64,000 nt of DNA from Cepaea nemoralis (GCA_014155875.1 JACEFZ010001343.1:124001-188000); one strand, 5' to 3'; shown: positions 20,549-32,790, numbered from the stretch's first letter. Program-made: numbers and translations. The notes: a model not told the origin generated them from the sequence alone.

Positions 20549-21250
20549 ATAGAAATGCAAAAGCAAAAAACACTAGAAAAAGTATTCATCAGTGTTCCAT
20601 GAGAGGCAGAGTTTATGAAGGTCTAGAATCTGAAAGAGATATGAAGTATGCATTACTAGGCAGCAAGAACACTGGCCCAAGACCTGGTGGTATACAGCAT
20701 GGTCACCTCAAGCAGCTGAGGCATGCAGAAATGCACTGTGCTAGGGATTTCTGTTGTACTGGAGCTATGGAGTTTCTCCTTTGTGCGATGCTCTTGGCAG
20801 GTGGCTGGCCATTCAGTGGAGAAACTGATGTACAACTGTGTGCAATGAACATGATCATCTTACCTTTAAGCCTTTAGGCAGCTTTTATTGCAGACTGTGA
20901 CACATGGTTTGTTGGACAATAGTAGTAACATGGCATGCAGTATGAGTGGAAGCATCCACTCCTGACAACAACAGTGCCATAGAGATATTCTTAATGTCTG
21001 GTCATCACTAGCCAGACGTGAGGCATGCAATTAGATGACACTGAGTCCTTGGTACCCCAGAACTGACCTTTAAGCTCATTTCACCTGTCCCATGTCTACG
21101 CTTTCTTAACTCTGACCACTGGACACTACCTGTCCACTTTTCTCAGACCATACTTTCCAACCTTTGAAGTTATAGAAACTAACACTTCTCAGAACAAGAC
21201 CATGACAAACCAGACCATGTTTGGTAAAGAGTCACTTTCATTACACACAG
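20549..21250. other. Intronic; a 115-residue open frame without support
   Basis: The frame 20530-20877 shows no recognised motif and runs on from the LINE fragment. I do not call it a gene. Confidence 0.35.
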
Positions 21251-21263
21251 ATAATTTCCATAA

Positions 21264-21537
21264 GTGCTCCAGTCAACTCCCATAGATCAGACAAAGAGAT
21301 TCTCATCACGTTCACACACTCTGCAGCACCGGCGAGGATCCAAATGTGTGTATACCAGCATCATATATGCTGTGAGTATTCTTTTCTGGGTAAATTTTCT
21401 AGTTACGATAGTTCTGCCTGGACGCAGCCTGTTCGACGTGCTCTCTTTTTATTTCCAACTGCCGAAAGATTGTAAATGTGAGCAGTACGCACACGGCTCC
21501 TTGGAGCATTTTACTCTTGTTAGGGAAAACTCAACGT
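21264..21537 (+). other. Candidate orphan exon with a membrane segment
   Basis: In the last intron of the main gene. The frame lacks an ATG at its start. It reads, after a Ser/Arg-rich stretch, RRGSKCVYTSIIYAVSILF, WVNFLVTIVLPGRSLFDVL and FYFQLPKDCKCEQYAHGSLE, ending near a possible donor AAC|GTAATA at 21536. Basic residues before a hydrophobic helix resemble a type II membrane anchor. The composition looks protein-like, but acceptor sites upstream are weak and no partner exon is visible. Could be a retrocopy, an alternative exon or chance. Confidence 0.3.
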
Positions 21538-21705
21538 AATATCTGCTACCTCAGAATTGGGGGGAAGGTATACCATACTTGTTTTATTTAAAAGAAAATG
21601 CAAAGGGTGCATGCTGGGATTGACCCAGGTCATCCGGTCTGCACAAGCCAGAGACTGATATGCTAAGATCTAATCTATGCCAGCAATTCATCCCCCTCCC
21701 CCCAG

Positions 21706-21756
21706 CACGCATGCATGCATGCACGCACACACACATGCACGCGCACACACACACAA
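21706..21756. repeat. (GCAT)n / (CA)n microsatellite
   Basis: Mixed GCATGCATGCAC and ACACACACA run in the last intron. Confidence 0.9.
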
Positions 21757-21848
21757 AAGCCATGTATTCAAGGTATAAAATAACAAGTTATAAGTTTCTA
21801 ACCTTGGCCATGCAAAGTAATATTAAATATTGAAATCTATGTTTTTAG

Positions 21849-24800
21849 AACCCCCTTATTGTGGCCAGCTGATCAAGCCAACCCCAGTTGTGTCCCTTGA
21901 GCCAAGTGAGTCTCCTCCTGAAACCCCAGAGCCAGAGCCAGAGCCAGAGGTAGACCAGTTGGAGGAAGTTCAAGGAACACCCTCGGATGTGACACCTCCT
22001 GATCAAATGCTGCTGGCGGGACAGCAAGTAGAACTGGATAAGAAGAGAAAGTCTGAACAGGGGGGAAAAAAGAGGAGAAAGTCTGGGCAGAAGAATAAAC
22101 GTAAGGGCAGAAAGTCTGCGCAGGGGAAGAAACTTGGTGGGAAAAGAAAGTCTTCTGCCGGGGGGAAGAGAAAGTCTTCCGTCGGGGGGAAGCCTGGTGA
22201 AATGAAAAAGTCATCACAGGGGCTTGGCAAGAAGAGGGGGTCGTCACAGGAAAGGAAACAGTCTGCACAGGGGAAGAAACTTGGCAAGAAGCGAGGGTCA
22301 TTACAGGAGGGAAAAATTGGTGAGAAGAAAACATCTGTAACAGAGTCGTCTGATGAACAGTCTAATCAACCATCTGCGGAATCGTCTGAGGAACAGTTGG
22401 TGGCAGGACAAAGTGCAGTGCCTAAGGCAGAAGGCAAAACAGAAAAAAAGAAGAAGAAGAAGAAGAAAAAGAAGAAAGCTACAACACCAGAAAGCAGTGC
22501 ACCAACATCTGGTGAGACGAGCCCTTCAATTTTTGATGAAAATCCAGAAAACATATCATCAAGTAATATTACTATTGATGCTACAGAAAGGGGACCGGTT
22601 GATTTAAGACTCAATGCAGACAGGAGAAAAGGCAGGACATTTGTGAAGGATTATTCTGCTGGTGACTCTCTAAGGCAAGATGGTGGGTTGCTACATGCAT
22701 CACAACTGCAAGTAGGCGCAGGCACAAAAGAGCCAAGTCTGCCTACCTTACTTCACACTTCACGTTTTAAATTTCCCATGGCTGAAGGTAAGCATGTTTG
22801 GAGGACTGTTCCTTCGGATCATGCTGGATACTTAGAAAATCTCAGCTCCAGACACAAGGCAATACTAAATGACCCTATGCAGTCGCCTTCTCGTGAATAC
22901 GTGGTACCTGTGGGTGAAGCTCATGTTGCATTTAGCAGCCAAGAAACATACAGGAGCAGAGGTTGTCAGCAGTTTAATGTGGATAAAGAGGAGAGAGTAA
23001 AGTCCCGTCATGACATGACAAAGTGGAATCGGAGAATGAGGAAGTTCAGAGGTAGAAAGAGAGCTTGTAAAAGAGCAGAGAGGAAAATGAACACGTACTT
23101 AAAATCTGTCTTCAAGCATAAATGTGATCAGAAACATAAAATTTGCCAGCTTGATCTTGGCCTAGAAAAGCACATAGCAGGCATTAACTTGAGGTCTTTG
23201 AAGAAGAACAGCAGAGTTCAACCTTCTAGTGAAAGTGATGCTTACCCCAAAGATGATAGTTCCTTCAGTGTCAACAGCAGTTTCTATATGAATACATGTC
23301 CAGGTGGGAAAACTGTCAACAGACTGGAAGAAATGCAGCAATTTATGGACAAAGCACAGACAAATAAGCCAGAGAGTAAGCTTGATGCAGAAATGAAGAT
23401 CTTCAAGTCCAAGACCGGAAGCAGTCGGAGTAGCAGAAATCAGGCATTACCAAATGACTTTCGCTCAAGGTCTTCACTACATTACAAGTTTCCTGTTTCA
23501 GTATATAGTGCTCAGAGGCAAAGAAGAGGCAAATTTACGTCATCCTCCTCCTCATGGTTGTCAACGCTGCTATCAGAATCTGACAGAAAATTAAATGCGA
23601 TTGAAAGAGACATGGATGCTGTGTTGAAAGAGCAATGCCGTTTGCGTGACAGAAATACTATTTCATTATCTTCAAAAGCTACCAGCGGTGAAACTTTGCA
23701 ACCATCTATGAAAAGTGAGAAACATGGCAGTAACTTGACTAGGCAACAGGAGTCACGAGAGTTGAGCGCTGAAGATATATCACATGAAGGTGTTGCTGTG
23801 AGCAGACGTGAAACAAAATGCTTGAAACTGTCTGAAAGTGTTACATCTACACTACCCATAATAGATGAAGACCCACAAAAGCATGATGATGATAGCAGTG
23901 TACACATATATGAGAAAAAGAAGGAAGACGTATTAAAACTGTTACATTCAACATCACTATACCAGAATCGTGGTCAGTCACTGTATCATGCGGACCCATG
24001 GAAACCTTTAAAGCCCCAAAACACAGTTGTTGATCATGCGTATCAAGGCCATCCTTTCTTAAACTCAAATCTCAGAAGTGAAGGAGAACACATCAAAGGT
24101 ACTGATGCTGCTTCACTGACCAGCCAAACCACGTCTGCTGGATGGACAGACCAAGATTCTAAACGCGATATTAAAACTACCTCAGACACTTCTAATTTCC
24201 CGCCATCTTCATCCAACCAGCAGACTTTAACCGATTCCAGTGAAAATAACATGCACTCCGCCTTTGCTTCATTTCCTTTCACTTCAAACAGTGTCTTGAA
24301 TGACATGTGGCAGACAGATAGAAGTAAGATTCCCACAACCACATATGATGTTTCCGACAGTGTCACTTATGATAACTGTAATCCACATGATGACACATGG
24401 AGAAATATCCAAAGAGCAACATCAGAAATGTCTGAAGCAGCTATCAGAATTATAGATAAGGAGCATGCAGAAGTGCACAAAAAACCGGATGTTCATGGAA
24501 GCATTCATGTTTCCATGCAGTTCCAGAAGTGTTCAGAAACAGCACATGGCTATTCAACCTGTAGTGATGGCAGACACGGGCAGCAAATTAAAAAAGGACA
24601 GAATATTAGGGAATCTTCTGGATGTCACATTGTTCTCTCAAATCCTCAAGTGGAAGATCAGAACATTCCAGAAGGATATGCAGTAGCAACCACCTGCCAG
24701 AGCTTTCTAAATGAAAATGATGGAAGCAAGAAACAGACCAATGACAAGGTCAATATCAGGTGCAAACATCAAGGTGTAAAGCTTGCTTCAGCTACAAGCA

Positions 24801-27800
24801 GATCTTCATTTCAGGATCCTGCACCAGTCTGTAGTCACACGGATGTTCCTGGCAGTTACACCCCAGGTTCTGTCTCAATGCCTGCATCTGTGTTGAGCTC
24901 TTACCAGGAGCATGCCTTTCTGCAGAACAGTGAGAAACATGTACGTGAGGAGAGTGGTCCGGTGGCATTGAGGCAAGGTCAAGCTGGGTATGAACAGATG
25001 CTGGATAAACAGCTGGAGCAGTTTGTGGACTCCACAAGCTGGATTTCCAGCAAGGATCACAGTAAGATCAACATTGAGTGGAATGTTCACAAGGACAACA
25101 AGAGAAAGCAGTACGATCAGATGTTTCACAGGTCCATGTTGTCTCAAGATACTCATCATTTTGGAGCAGCATCTACATGTTCAGCTGTGACATCCATGAG
25201 GGGGTCGGACAGTGGTCAGTGTGTACCCAAAAACTGTGACCAGACTAAATCTGCAGGAAGCGTGTTTCTTAAACAAGCCACTAAGCAAGAAACCTACCAG
25301 GAAAAGTGTAAAGAGCAGCAGCATTATAATAGGTATAATGCGGTCTGTGGGGTGCAGAAACAGTCCTGTGGGATGCATGAAGAGAAATCTGCCGAAGTCT
25401 TTGCTCAAAACTCATACCATTCTTGTCCAGAAGTATCTAGAACAAGTGACAAGGCAGTGTCTGTGTCTGTTGAAGAAGTGACCACTGTGGATGACACTAA
25501 GTGGCATTCAGCGTGTTCAGGTTGGCCAGTAGGTACCTGCCACTACAGTCTGTCTTCTGCTGCACCATTCACACCGGACAAACGGCGGGGTCAGGCAGAC
25601 ACTTGCGATTCACTGGCCTCCATCTATGACATCTTCTCCACACCAGAATCAGAAATGTCGTGGAAAACCAGCAGAACTAACGGTAGTGCCTGCAAAAGCA
25701 CCTACGAATCTCCTTGTGAAGTCGACAGTGCTTTCTATGCCAAAAATAGGACCCACAATTCAAGCATTCCTTGTTCGCTAAACAGAACATTCTCGTTAGA
25801 ATCTTCAAGCAGCTGCAATAACAGTGCAGCCTGTGACAGTGCAATCATATCACATCTGTCAGAGTATAAGAGCATACAGGCAGATAATCCAACAAGTTCC
25901 AGAAACATAAGTCCTGAAGATGTGTGCATCTTCAAAGACATCATATCGTCCTATGATAGCTGCTCAGATTCCCCTGTTATTTCAGGTCAGGGATCACAAA
26001 GCGTCCCTGATAGTATAACTACCAGTGCCAGCTCCAGTGAAAGATCAAGATTTGACTTGAAGAGACCAGAGCTATGTGATGAGAAAGTCTCTTCTACCTA
26101 TATTGACAGTCACAGTGTGTGTCTTGTCTCAGAGATGAAACAAAAGATGCCTAGACAGACACATGTTAAAGATTCCTGCCATGATTACTTTGGTAAAGAG
26201 AAGAGCAAATATGATACATTTTCTGTCAGTGTGCAGTTCTCAGAAGGAAATGAAATAATTCAAACAGGTTGTAGCAAAGAACAAGAACAAAAGCATGTCT
26301 GTCGGTCCGTTCAGAACTACCTCAGCAGACTAAAAATGGGGCAGGAGTGTAATCGAGCTTTCCATCAAGAAGTGGACAGTGACACTTTTGATGATTCCCC
26401 AGCACTGGCTTTGTCAAAACCTGCACAAGAACTGGCTTTGTCAAAACCTGCACAAGAACTGGCTTTGTCAAAACCTGCACAAGAACTGGCTTTGTCAAAA
26501 CCTGCACAAGAACTGGCTTTGTCAAAGTCTTCTGAAGAGCTACTTTCACAGATACCTATTCAAGCATTGGCTTGGTCAGCAGGAAGCCTGTCGATCAATG
26601 ATTTCTCAAGTAAACATGAGGCTGTCAGAGATTTTCAGCAGTCGGGTGACATGTCTACATCTGTACATACTTCAGATGATCTTGATGAATGGGAGACAAA
26701 GATAGACTACATGTCCTTTGTCAATGAAGGTGATGTATATGGACATTCAACCACAGTCAGTCTGAACACAACCTACAACATTCTCGGCCCTGAAATACAG
26801 TCTTCAAGTACAACTGAAACATCTTCAAGCTGTCCCAATTCTAATGATTCTTCAGTAAGCCGACACAAAAGGCGCACGTCCAAATATGCTAAAACAGTTA
26901 CTACAGTAGGGCATACCTCAAAAGAAAATTCTCAGCTTGAGAAACAACACAGAAGTGAGGAAATGAGTATTAATAGTAATCTAACATCACATTTTTTCCC
27001 CAGAACAGACATTGATACAGATCAGGGATTTAGAAGTTCCAATGGCAGGAATGCAGACTTACTTCAAAATGCTGCAACTGTTAGATGTTTTATGTCTTCC
27101 TATGAAGACAAAAATTCTGAAAATGATGTATCAAGCACAAAACCTTCAGAAATGAAGTACAAAGAACTCAAGACAACACAAAGACATTCTTCAGGACAAA
27201 CTCAACAGAAGTGGATTGATAAGTGGAATTCATCGGCAGAGGAGGACAACATAATGCAGACATGTGGAGCCGAGTCTAGCTGCCCAGGACCTCAGAGTGA
27301 AGGTGTGGAACAGAATGATAGTTTTACTGCACAGTTTGGGCTGGCAACAGTGTTCTATAAGAGAGCCATTCAGTGGAGCCCTCTTCTGGATGGGCGGTCA
27401 GATAATGATGCTTGCGATATGTCCACTAGCATTTGCCCAAGTTGGACCTCGGACTCTCCGGCTGTCATAAGACAGGCACAAACAGCGCTTTCTTTGCAGC
27501 ATGGTGAATCTCATGATGTGCAGCCTGAGAGTTCATACCACAGAACAGAGACTTCTAGAAATCTGACGCCAGAATCACATACACACCAGATGGCAGTATG
27601 CTCAGCTGCAAGTTGTGAATATTCTCATGGTTTCAGAAATCTGACCCCAAGCAAAGTAGAAAAGTCTAGTCCCTGTGCCATGTTCATTGTGACAAGAGAA
27701 GAATATTTGGGATGTGGGGACAGTTTATCTACAGCTATAGACACATCTACAAATATTGCATTTTGTTCTGAGAATGTCCACTCAAAATCTACACTCCAGG

Positions 27801-30676
27801 CTACAAGTCTGTTGTCTGGCACGGTATTCAGGAGTTCACCAACACTCAGAGACAGTCTCTCAGTGGAGTCTGCTCCCAGAGCAGAACAGATGTTAAGTGT
27901 GAAAATAGCACAACAATCATTGGAGGACAGTTGTGTGGAGATACTCTCATCAGATGTGAACAGTGGAGTCACAGACTACAGCTGGTGGGGCTGTGGATCA
28001 AATAAAAGGCTAGAGAAATCAGAGTCCATGGCCTCCACAAGTCATGCATCACATATAGACAGGACAAAAGGTGATACAGCTACTTGTGATTCTTTGGAAG
28101 ATTCTCTGCATGACTTTGGCAAATGTAATGAGTGGAAGAAGACAATAAATGCATTTAATCTGGCGCCAGAGTTACATCTTGCAGCCACTGTTGATATCCA
28201 TGAGACTTATGCTTTCCCTGAAAATATGGAGTGCAATGGCGAGTCCTCACTTCTGTCATCTATGTGTGCGGCTGTGGCCTTTAGTCCAAGAGATAGTTAT
28301 GAACGTGAGACTTGCAGTTTACCTTTATTCAGTGGGAAAATGCCGCCATCAGGTGTGGACTCATTGGAAAACCTACTATGTGGAAGTGGTCGAAACAGCT
28401 CAACAGATCCTCATATTCTCAGCTGTTCTAGAGAAGTGGGCGTGTCATGTCCACAGAGGACCAGCAGTTTTTCAACAAGCTTGCAGCGAGGTGATAAATA
28501 CCGCCAAAGACAAGCTGCCTGGAAGCCCAAAGAAAAACCAAATGTTGGGAAAATTACTGAGTGTGAAGATTGTCATACTCTGTCCAGGAAAACAGTTCTG
28601 TGCAGTTCACCTGAATCTGTTCACAGCAGCATTTTTGATGTTAGTTGTCATTTAGATGATTCATCGGACGAGAAAAATGTTTATAATGACAAGCACACTG
28701 CTGGTTCGTGTTGTGCTTCTTGTGAAAGTGATGGTCATTCCAAGGAGTATGAACCATTTTTACCCAGCTCTTATTGTTCAAATGAAAAACATTGTTACTC
28801 ACAAGCCAGTCATAGTTTTACTCCGGCAGACTCTTCCGATAAGAACAAGGTGTATTCTCATAGGAAAAACACATTAGATTTACCAAATTCTTCTGATGAG
28901 ACAAGCTGGTCTGAACTAGAGAAGCATGCCTCTAATTCTTGGAGCTCTTCCAGCAAAAGCAATCTATGTTTTGCTGAGAACTTCAGTTCAAATTCCCAGG
29001 GTTCATCAGATGAGAGACACAAATCTTCAACCAGTAGTTTACAAGATAATTCACATATTGGTAACTCCGACATGCTTGATCAAGCCTTTGTTAATAAAAG
29101 CTCTCCTGTCTTTGAGATACCTCATGAGTTATCATGGACCAAGAGTTTTAGGATATATGATGAATCAGTATGTTCCCCGAGTGAGTTTCCATCAGATGTA
29201 TCCATTACAGATGACTGCCAGAGCAACAGTTGCGTGTCGGAGAGTTCTGCGTTTATGGATGAGTTCAGCGTGGGTGATAATGTGAATAGTCATGCTAGCT
29301 CCAAACATTGCCCGCAAACATGCTGCACACAGGAACTGTGCAGGAGGCAGTCAGTTAACTACCCTCGGTTTGAGAATGATTGTTTGCAGGAATACTCTGA
29401 CATGACGAACCTTAGCTTTGACACACATGAGCCAGGGTTAATGCTCTCAAGTTCTAACCATTACCCGCAGATTGCTGCATCCTGGGTACATGAATTATCC
29501 AGGAGACACACTTCTCATTACCCTGAATGTGATCATCTTTGTTCAGGTGAATGTTCTGAAGTGACCAACCACAGTTTTAACACAGATGAACCTGAGCTAT
29601 TGTTATACAACTGTGGAAGCCAGTCTGAAGTAAACAGTGCTCCTAGCTCACAGTTGCTGGTAGAGAACAATGAATTGAGGAGGTCAGTAGTTACAAGGGA
29701 CAGTGTGTGTAGACACCAGACAAGATCACTGCTGGGAAAACCTGTCGGGGGTAACATTTTGTCAGACTTTTCTTATGAGACCACGTGTTCTGTAGCAGGT
29801 GAGAAGGCATTGATTACTAATAGCACCAGCATCACGACTAGTACCAGCATCATGAGTAGTAGTGTTACTGAAAGAGCGTGCATAGGAAATGGCCAGGTCA
29901 CAGGAGGTGCTTACGATTTGTGGCAGTGTAATGGCATTTCAGATGCTTGTCATGTAAGTCAGTATGTAGATGATAATGAGGTACAAAATCCCCATAGTAA
30001 ACACCTGAACAGAGAAGAACAGAGGATGGGCTTGGGTGAAAAGAAAATGAGAAACGACTATGAATCTAAATTAATTTGCGGACATGATCACATTACAGCT
30101 GTGCCTGTGAATGTTGATAGTTTCCATATTGCTAACTTATGTGAGAGTGACCTTTGTAGCATTTCAGCTCCACACAGTGGTGATCATATAAATGTTGATA
30201 GTTTCCATATTCCTAACTTATGTGAGAGTGACCTTTGTAGCATTTCAGCTCCACACAGTGGTGATCATATAAATGTTGATAGTGGCCACATTCCAAGCTT
30301 ATCTGAGGGTGTTTGTAGCAGTTCAGGGTCACCAATGACAATGTGGAGTCCCCTGGAGTGTGAGCATCCTGCAGTAAAGTATTACAGTTCTCAGTATGCA
30401 TCTTCATCGCCGAATCTGAGCTCTTGCTCATATATAGCCAGTGCACACTCTTACTGTGGTGAACGGCGTTCAAGTCACTCCTGGAGTTCGTCTAGCAAAC
30501 AAGATGTATGTGTCAATGATGTGTCAGCAAGTGCGGCTTCCTTTTGCTCGAACTTAACTAGGCCACCTTCGATGTGTACACCTGCTGATAGTCTTCCTGT
30601 AGCAGATGTGGGTGAAGGACAGAAGAGCGTGCCCAATCCATGTGATGGTGAAAGTAGGTCAAAGACAGAAGTATAG
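21849..30676 (+). CDS. Terminal exon: giant Ser-rich cytoplasmic tail (2941 codons)
   Basis: One uninterrupted 8.8 kb coding exon, far too long to be open by chance. The acceptor is tatgtttttag (ends 21848). The first two bases complete a Glu codon split with the previous exon, so the TTG at 21830 and ATG at 21839 in this frame are intronic. In order it encodes: a PEPEPEPE run (residues about 277-286); a Lys/Ser/Gly block with many KKRKS-like motifs and a poly-Lys run (about 314-462); a basic segment near residue 650; about 2000 residues rich in Ser, Thr, Asn, Asp, Cys and His with no recognised fold; five 9-residue repeats (about 1771-1811); a diverged pair of 53-residue repeats (about 2732-2841); and 27-residue repeats (about 3006-3066). 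It looks mostly disordered and may be a scaffold. I do not recognise homologues. Stop TAG at 30674. Confidence 0.93.
22036..22480 (+). repeat. Coding Lys/Ser/Gly-rich degenerate repeat block
   Basis: Inside the last exon. Degenerate units such as GGKRKSSAGGKRKSS, GKKRGSSQ and SAQGKKLGKKRG recur, ending in a run of about 13 lysines near 22441-22480 encoded by AAG/AAA. Such clusters resemble nuclear localisation or acidic-lipid binding sequences, and the serines next to lysines could be kinase sites. Function is inferred. Confidence 0.8.
26405..26530 (+). repeat. Coding 27-bp tandem repeat (ALSKPAQEL units)
   Basis: Four near-identical 27-bp units plus a diverged fifth inside the last exon, at 26405, 26432, 26459, 26486 and 26513. 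They keep the frame as nine-residue units (LALSKPAQE); the last reads LALSKSSEE. Near-identity at the DNA level indicates recent slippage or unequal exchange, and copy number may be polymorphic. Confidence 0.93.
29280..29620 (+). repeat. Coding diverged 53-residue tandem duplication
   Basis: Two successive segments share the order SSxHxPQ, ELxRR, YP, a Cys-rich stretch, EYSDMTNLSFDTHEPGLML in the first copy and a matching ECSEVTNHSFNTDEPELLL in the second. Corresponding positions are 159 bp (53 codons) apart. The copies are well diverged, so this is an old duplication whose pattern has been kept, unlike the young 27-bp repeat. Confidence 0.75.
30110..30310 (+). repeat. Coding 81-bp tandem repeat near the C-terminus
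   Basis: Units start at 30110, 30191 and 30272, each beginning NVDSFHI or NVDSGHI and continuing NLCESDLCSISAPHSGDH. The first two are nearly identical and the third diverges after about ten residues. 81 bp equals 27 codons, so the frame is kept. Confidence 0.92.
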
Positions 30677-30679
30677 CAT

Positions 30680-32790
30680 GTTGACTGGGAGAGAAGTGAA
30701 AGTAAGTTTTGAATGGAGCAGGAGTTAAAAACAGTCTTGTTTGGGACAGGAGTTGAAATAACTGTTGACGGACAGAATAAGTTAACATAAATGTTAACCA
30801 GGTTGGGAATTATGTTGACTGGAACAGGAGTTAAAGTAAACATTGACTGGGACAGAATGAGTTAACATAAATGTTGACTGGGGCAGGAATTAAAGTAAAT
30901 GGTGACTGGGACAGGTATGAGTTAAAGTAACTGTTAACTGGGACAGAATGAGTTAACATAAATGTTAACTTGATTAGGAGTTAAAGTAAATGTTGCCTGG
31001 GATCGGAGTTACAATAAATGTTGACTGGGACAGGATTTAAAGTAACTGTTGACTGGGTTAGGAGTTAAAGTAAATGTTGATTGGGACAGGTATGAGTTAA
31101 AGTAACTGTTGACTGGGACAGAATGAGTTAACATAAATGTTAACTTGATCAGGAGTTAAAGTAAATATTGTCTGGGACCGGAGTTAAAGTAAATATTGAC
31201 TGGGACAGTAGTTACAATACATGTTGACTGGGACAGGATTTAAATTAATGCTGACTGGGACAGAAGTTACAATAAATGTTGACTGGGACAGGATTTAAAG
31301 TAACTGTTGACTGGGACAGGAGTTACAATAAATGTTGACTGGGACAGGGTTTAAAGTAACTGTTGACTGGGACAGGATTTAAAGTAACTGTTGACTGGGA
31401 CAGGATTTAAAGTAACTGTTGACTGGGACAGGTAGGAGTTAAAGTAACTGTTTACTGGAACAGGAGTTGCAATAAATGTTCACTGGGACAGTAGTTACAA
31501 GAAATGTTCACTGGGACAGGAGTTACAATAAATGTTCACTGGGACAGGAGTTACAATAAATGTTGACTGGGACAGGAGTTACAATAAATGTTGACTGGGA
31601 CAGGAGTTACAATAAATGTTGACTGGGACAGGATTTAAAGTAAACGTTGACTGGGACAGGAGTTACAATAAATGTTGACTGGGACAGTAGTTACAATAAA
31701 TGTTGACTGGGACAGGAGTTACAATAAATGTTCACTGGGACAGGAGTTACAATAAATGTTGACTGGGACAGGAGTTACAATAAATGTTCACTGGGACAGG
31801 AGTTACAATAAATGTTGACTGGGACAGGAGTTACAATAAATGTTGACTGGGACAGGAGTTACAATAAATGTTGACTGGGACAGGAGTTACAATAAATGTT
31901 GACTGGGACAGGAGTTACAATAAATGTTGACTGGGACAGGAGTTACAATAAATGTTGACTTGGACAGGAGTTACAATAAATGTTCACTGGGACAGGAGTT
32001 ACTATAAATGTTGACTGGGACAGGTTTTAAAGTAACTGTTTACTGGGACAGGAGTTACAATAAATATTGACTGGGACAGGAGTTAAAGTAAACATTGACT
32101 GAGACAGAATGAGTTAACATAAATGTCGACTGGGTTAGGAGTTAAAGTAAATGTTGACTGGGACAGGCATGAGTTAAAGTAACTGTTGACTGGGACAGAA
32201 TGAGTTAACATAAATGTTAACTTGATCAGGAGTTAAAGTAAATGTTGTCTGGGACCGGAGTAAAAGTAAACATTGACTGGGACAGTAGTTACAATACATG
32301 TTGACTGGGACAGGATTTAAATTAACTGCTGACTGGGACAAGAGTTACAATAATTGTTGACTGGGACAGGGTTTAAAGTAACTGTTGACTGGGACAGAAG
32401 TTACAATAAATGTTGACTGGGACAGGGTTTAAAGTAACTGTTGACTGGGACAGGAGTTACAATAAATGTTGACTGGGACAGGAGTTACAATAAATGTTGA
32501 CTGGGACAGGAGTTACAATAAATGTTGACTGGGACAGGATTTAAAGTAACTGTTGACTGAGACAGGATTTAAAGTAACTGTTGACTGGGACAGGAGTTAC
32601 AATAAATGTTGACTGGAACAGGAGTTACAATTAATGTTGACTGGGACAGGATTTAAAGTAACTGTTGACTGGGACAGAATGAGTTAACATAAACAGGAGT
32701 TAAAGTATATGTTGCCTGGGACCGGAGTTAAAGTAAATATTGACTGGGACAGTAGTTACAATAAACACGACGTTAAAACGTTAAAAGTGC
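30680..32790 (+). repeat. 28-bp minisatellite in the 3' UTR region, many units with AATAAA
   Basis: Begins a few bases after the stop codon. The core is TTGACTGGGACAGGAGTTAC followed by AATAAATG; variants have GATTTAAAGTAAC or GAATGAGTTAACATAAATG in the second half. By eye, 25-30 units contain an exact AATAAA hexamer, the first at about 31013. If the transcript extends this far, every such unit is a potential poly(A) signal. Towards 32.7 kb it grades into the 23-bp array. Confidence 0.9.

Larger units (their letters stand above)
1963..30676 (+). other. Six-exon gene: TSP1-domain single-pass membrane protein with giant cytoplasmic tail (5' end outside window)
   Basis: Gene model assembled by eye. 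Exons are 1963-2120, 4444-4705, 9282-9356, 16504-16615, 19027-19175 and 21849-30676. Intron phases are 0, 1, 1, 2 and 1, and each matches on both sides, so the joined frame is open for 3193 residues and ends at TAG 30674-30676. Predicted layout: TSP1 domain (residues 1-52), Ala/Pro/Gly-rich stalk (53-165), acidic stretch and transmembrane helix (about 178-199), basic stop-transfer segment, then about 2990 cytoplasmic residues. The first exon begins in phase 1, as is usual for TSP1 exons, so signal peptide and probably more extracellular domains lie upstream. TSP1 domains generally act in adhesion, guidance or matrix binding. I do not recognise the orthologue: the layout loosely recalls vertebrate THSD1 (TSP1, one membrane span), but the tail is far longer. 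Confidence 0.83.

Noticed and set aside
21830..21848. Start of the giant frame at TTG 21830 or ATG 21839
   Set aside because: The phase-matched acceptor TTTTTAG at 21842-21848 and the split Glu codon place these bases in the intron.
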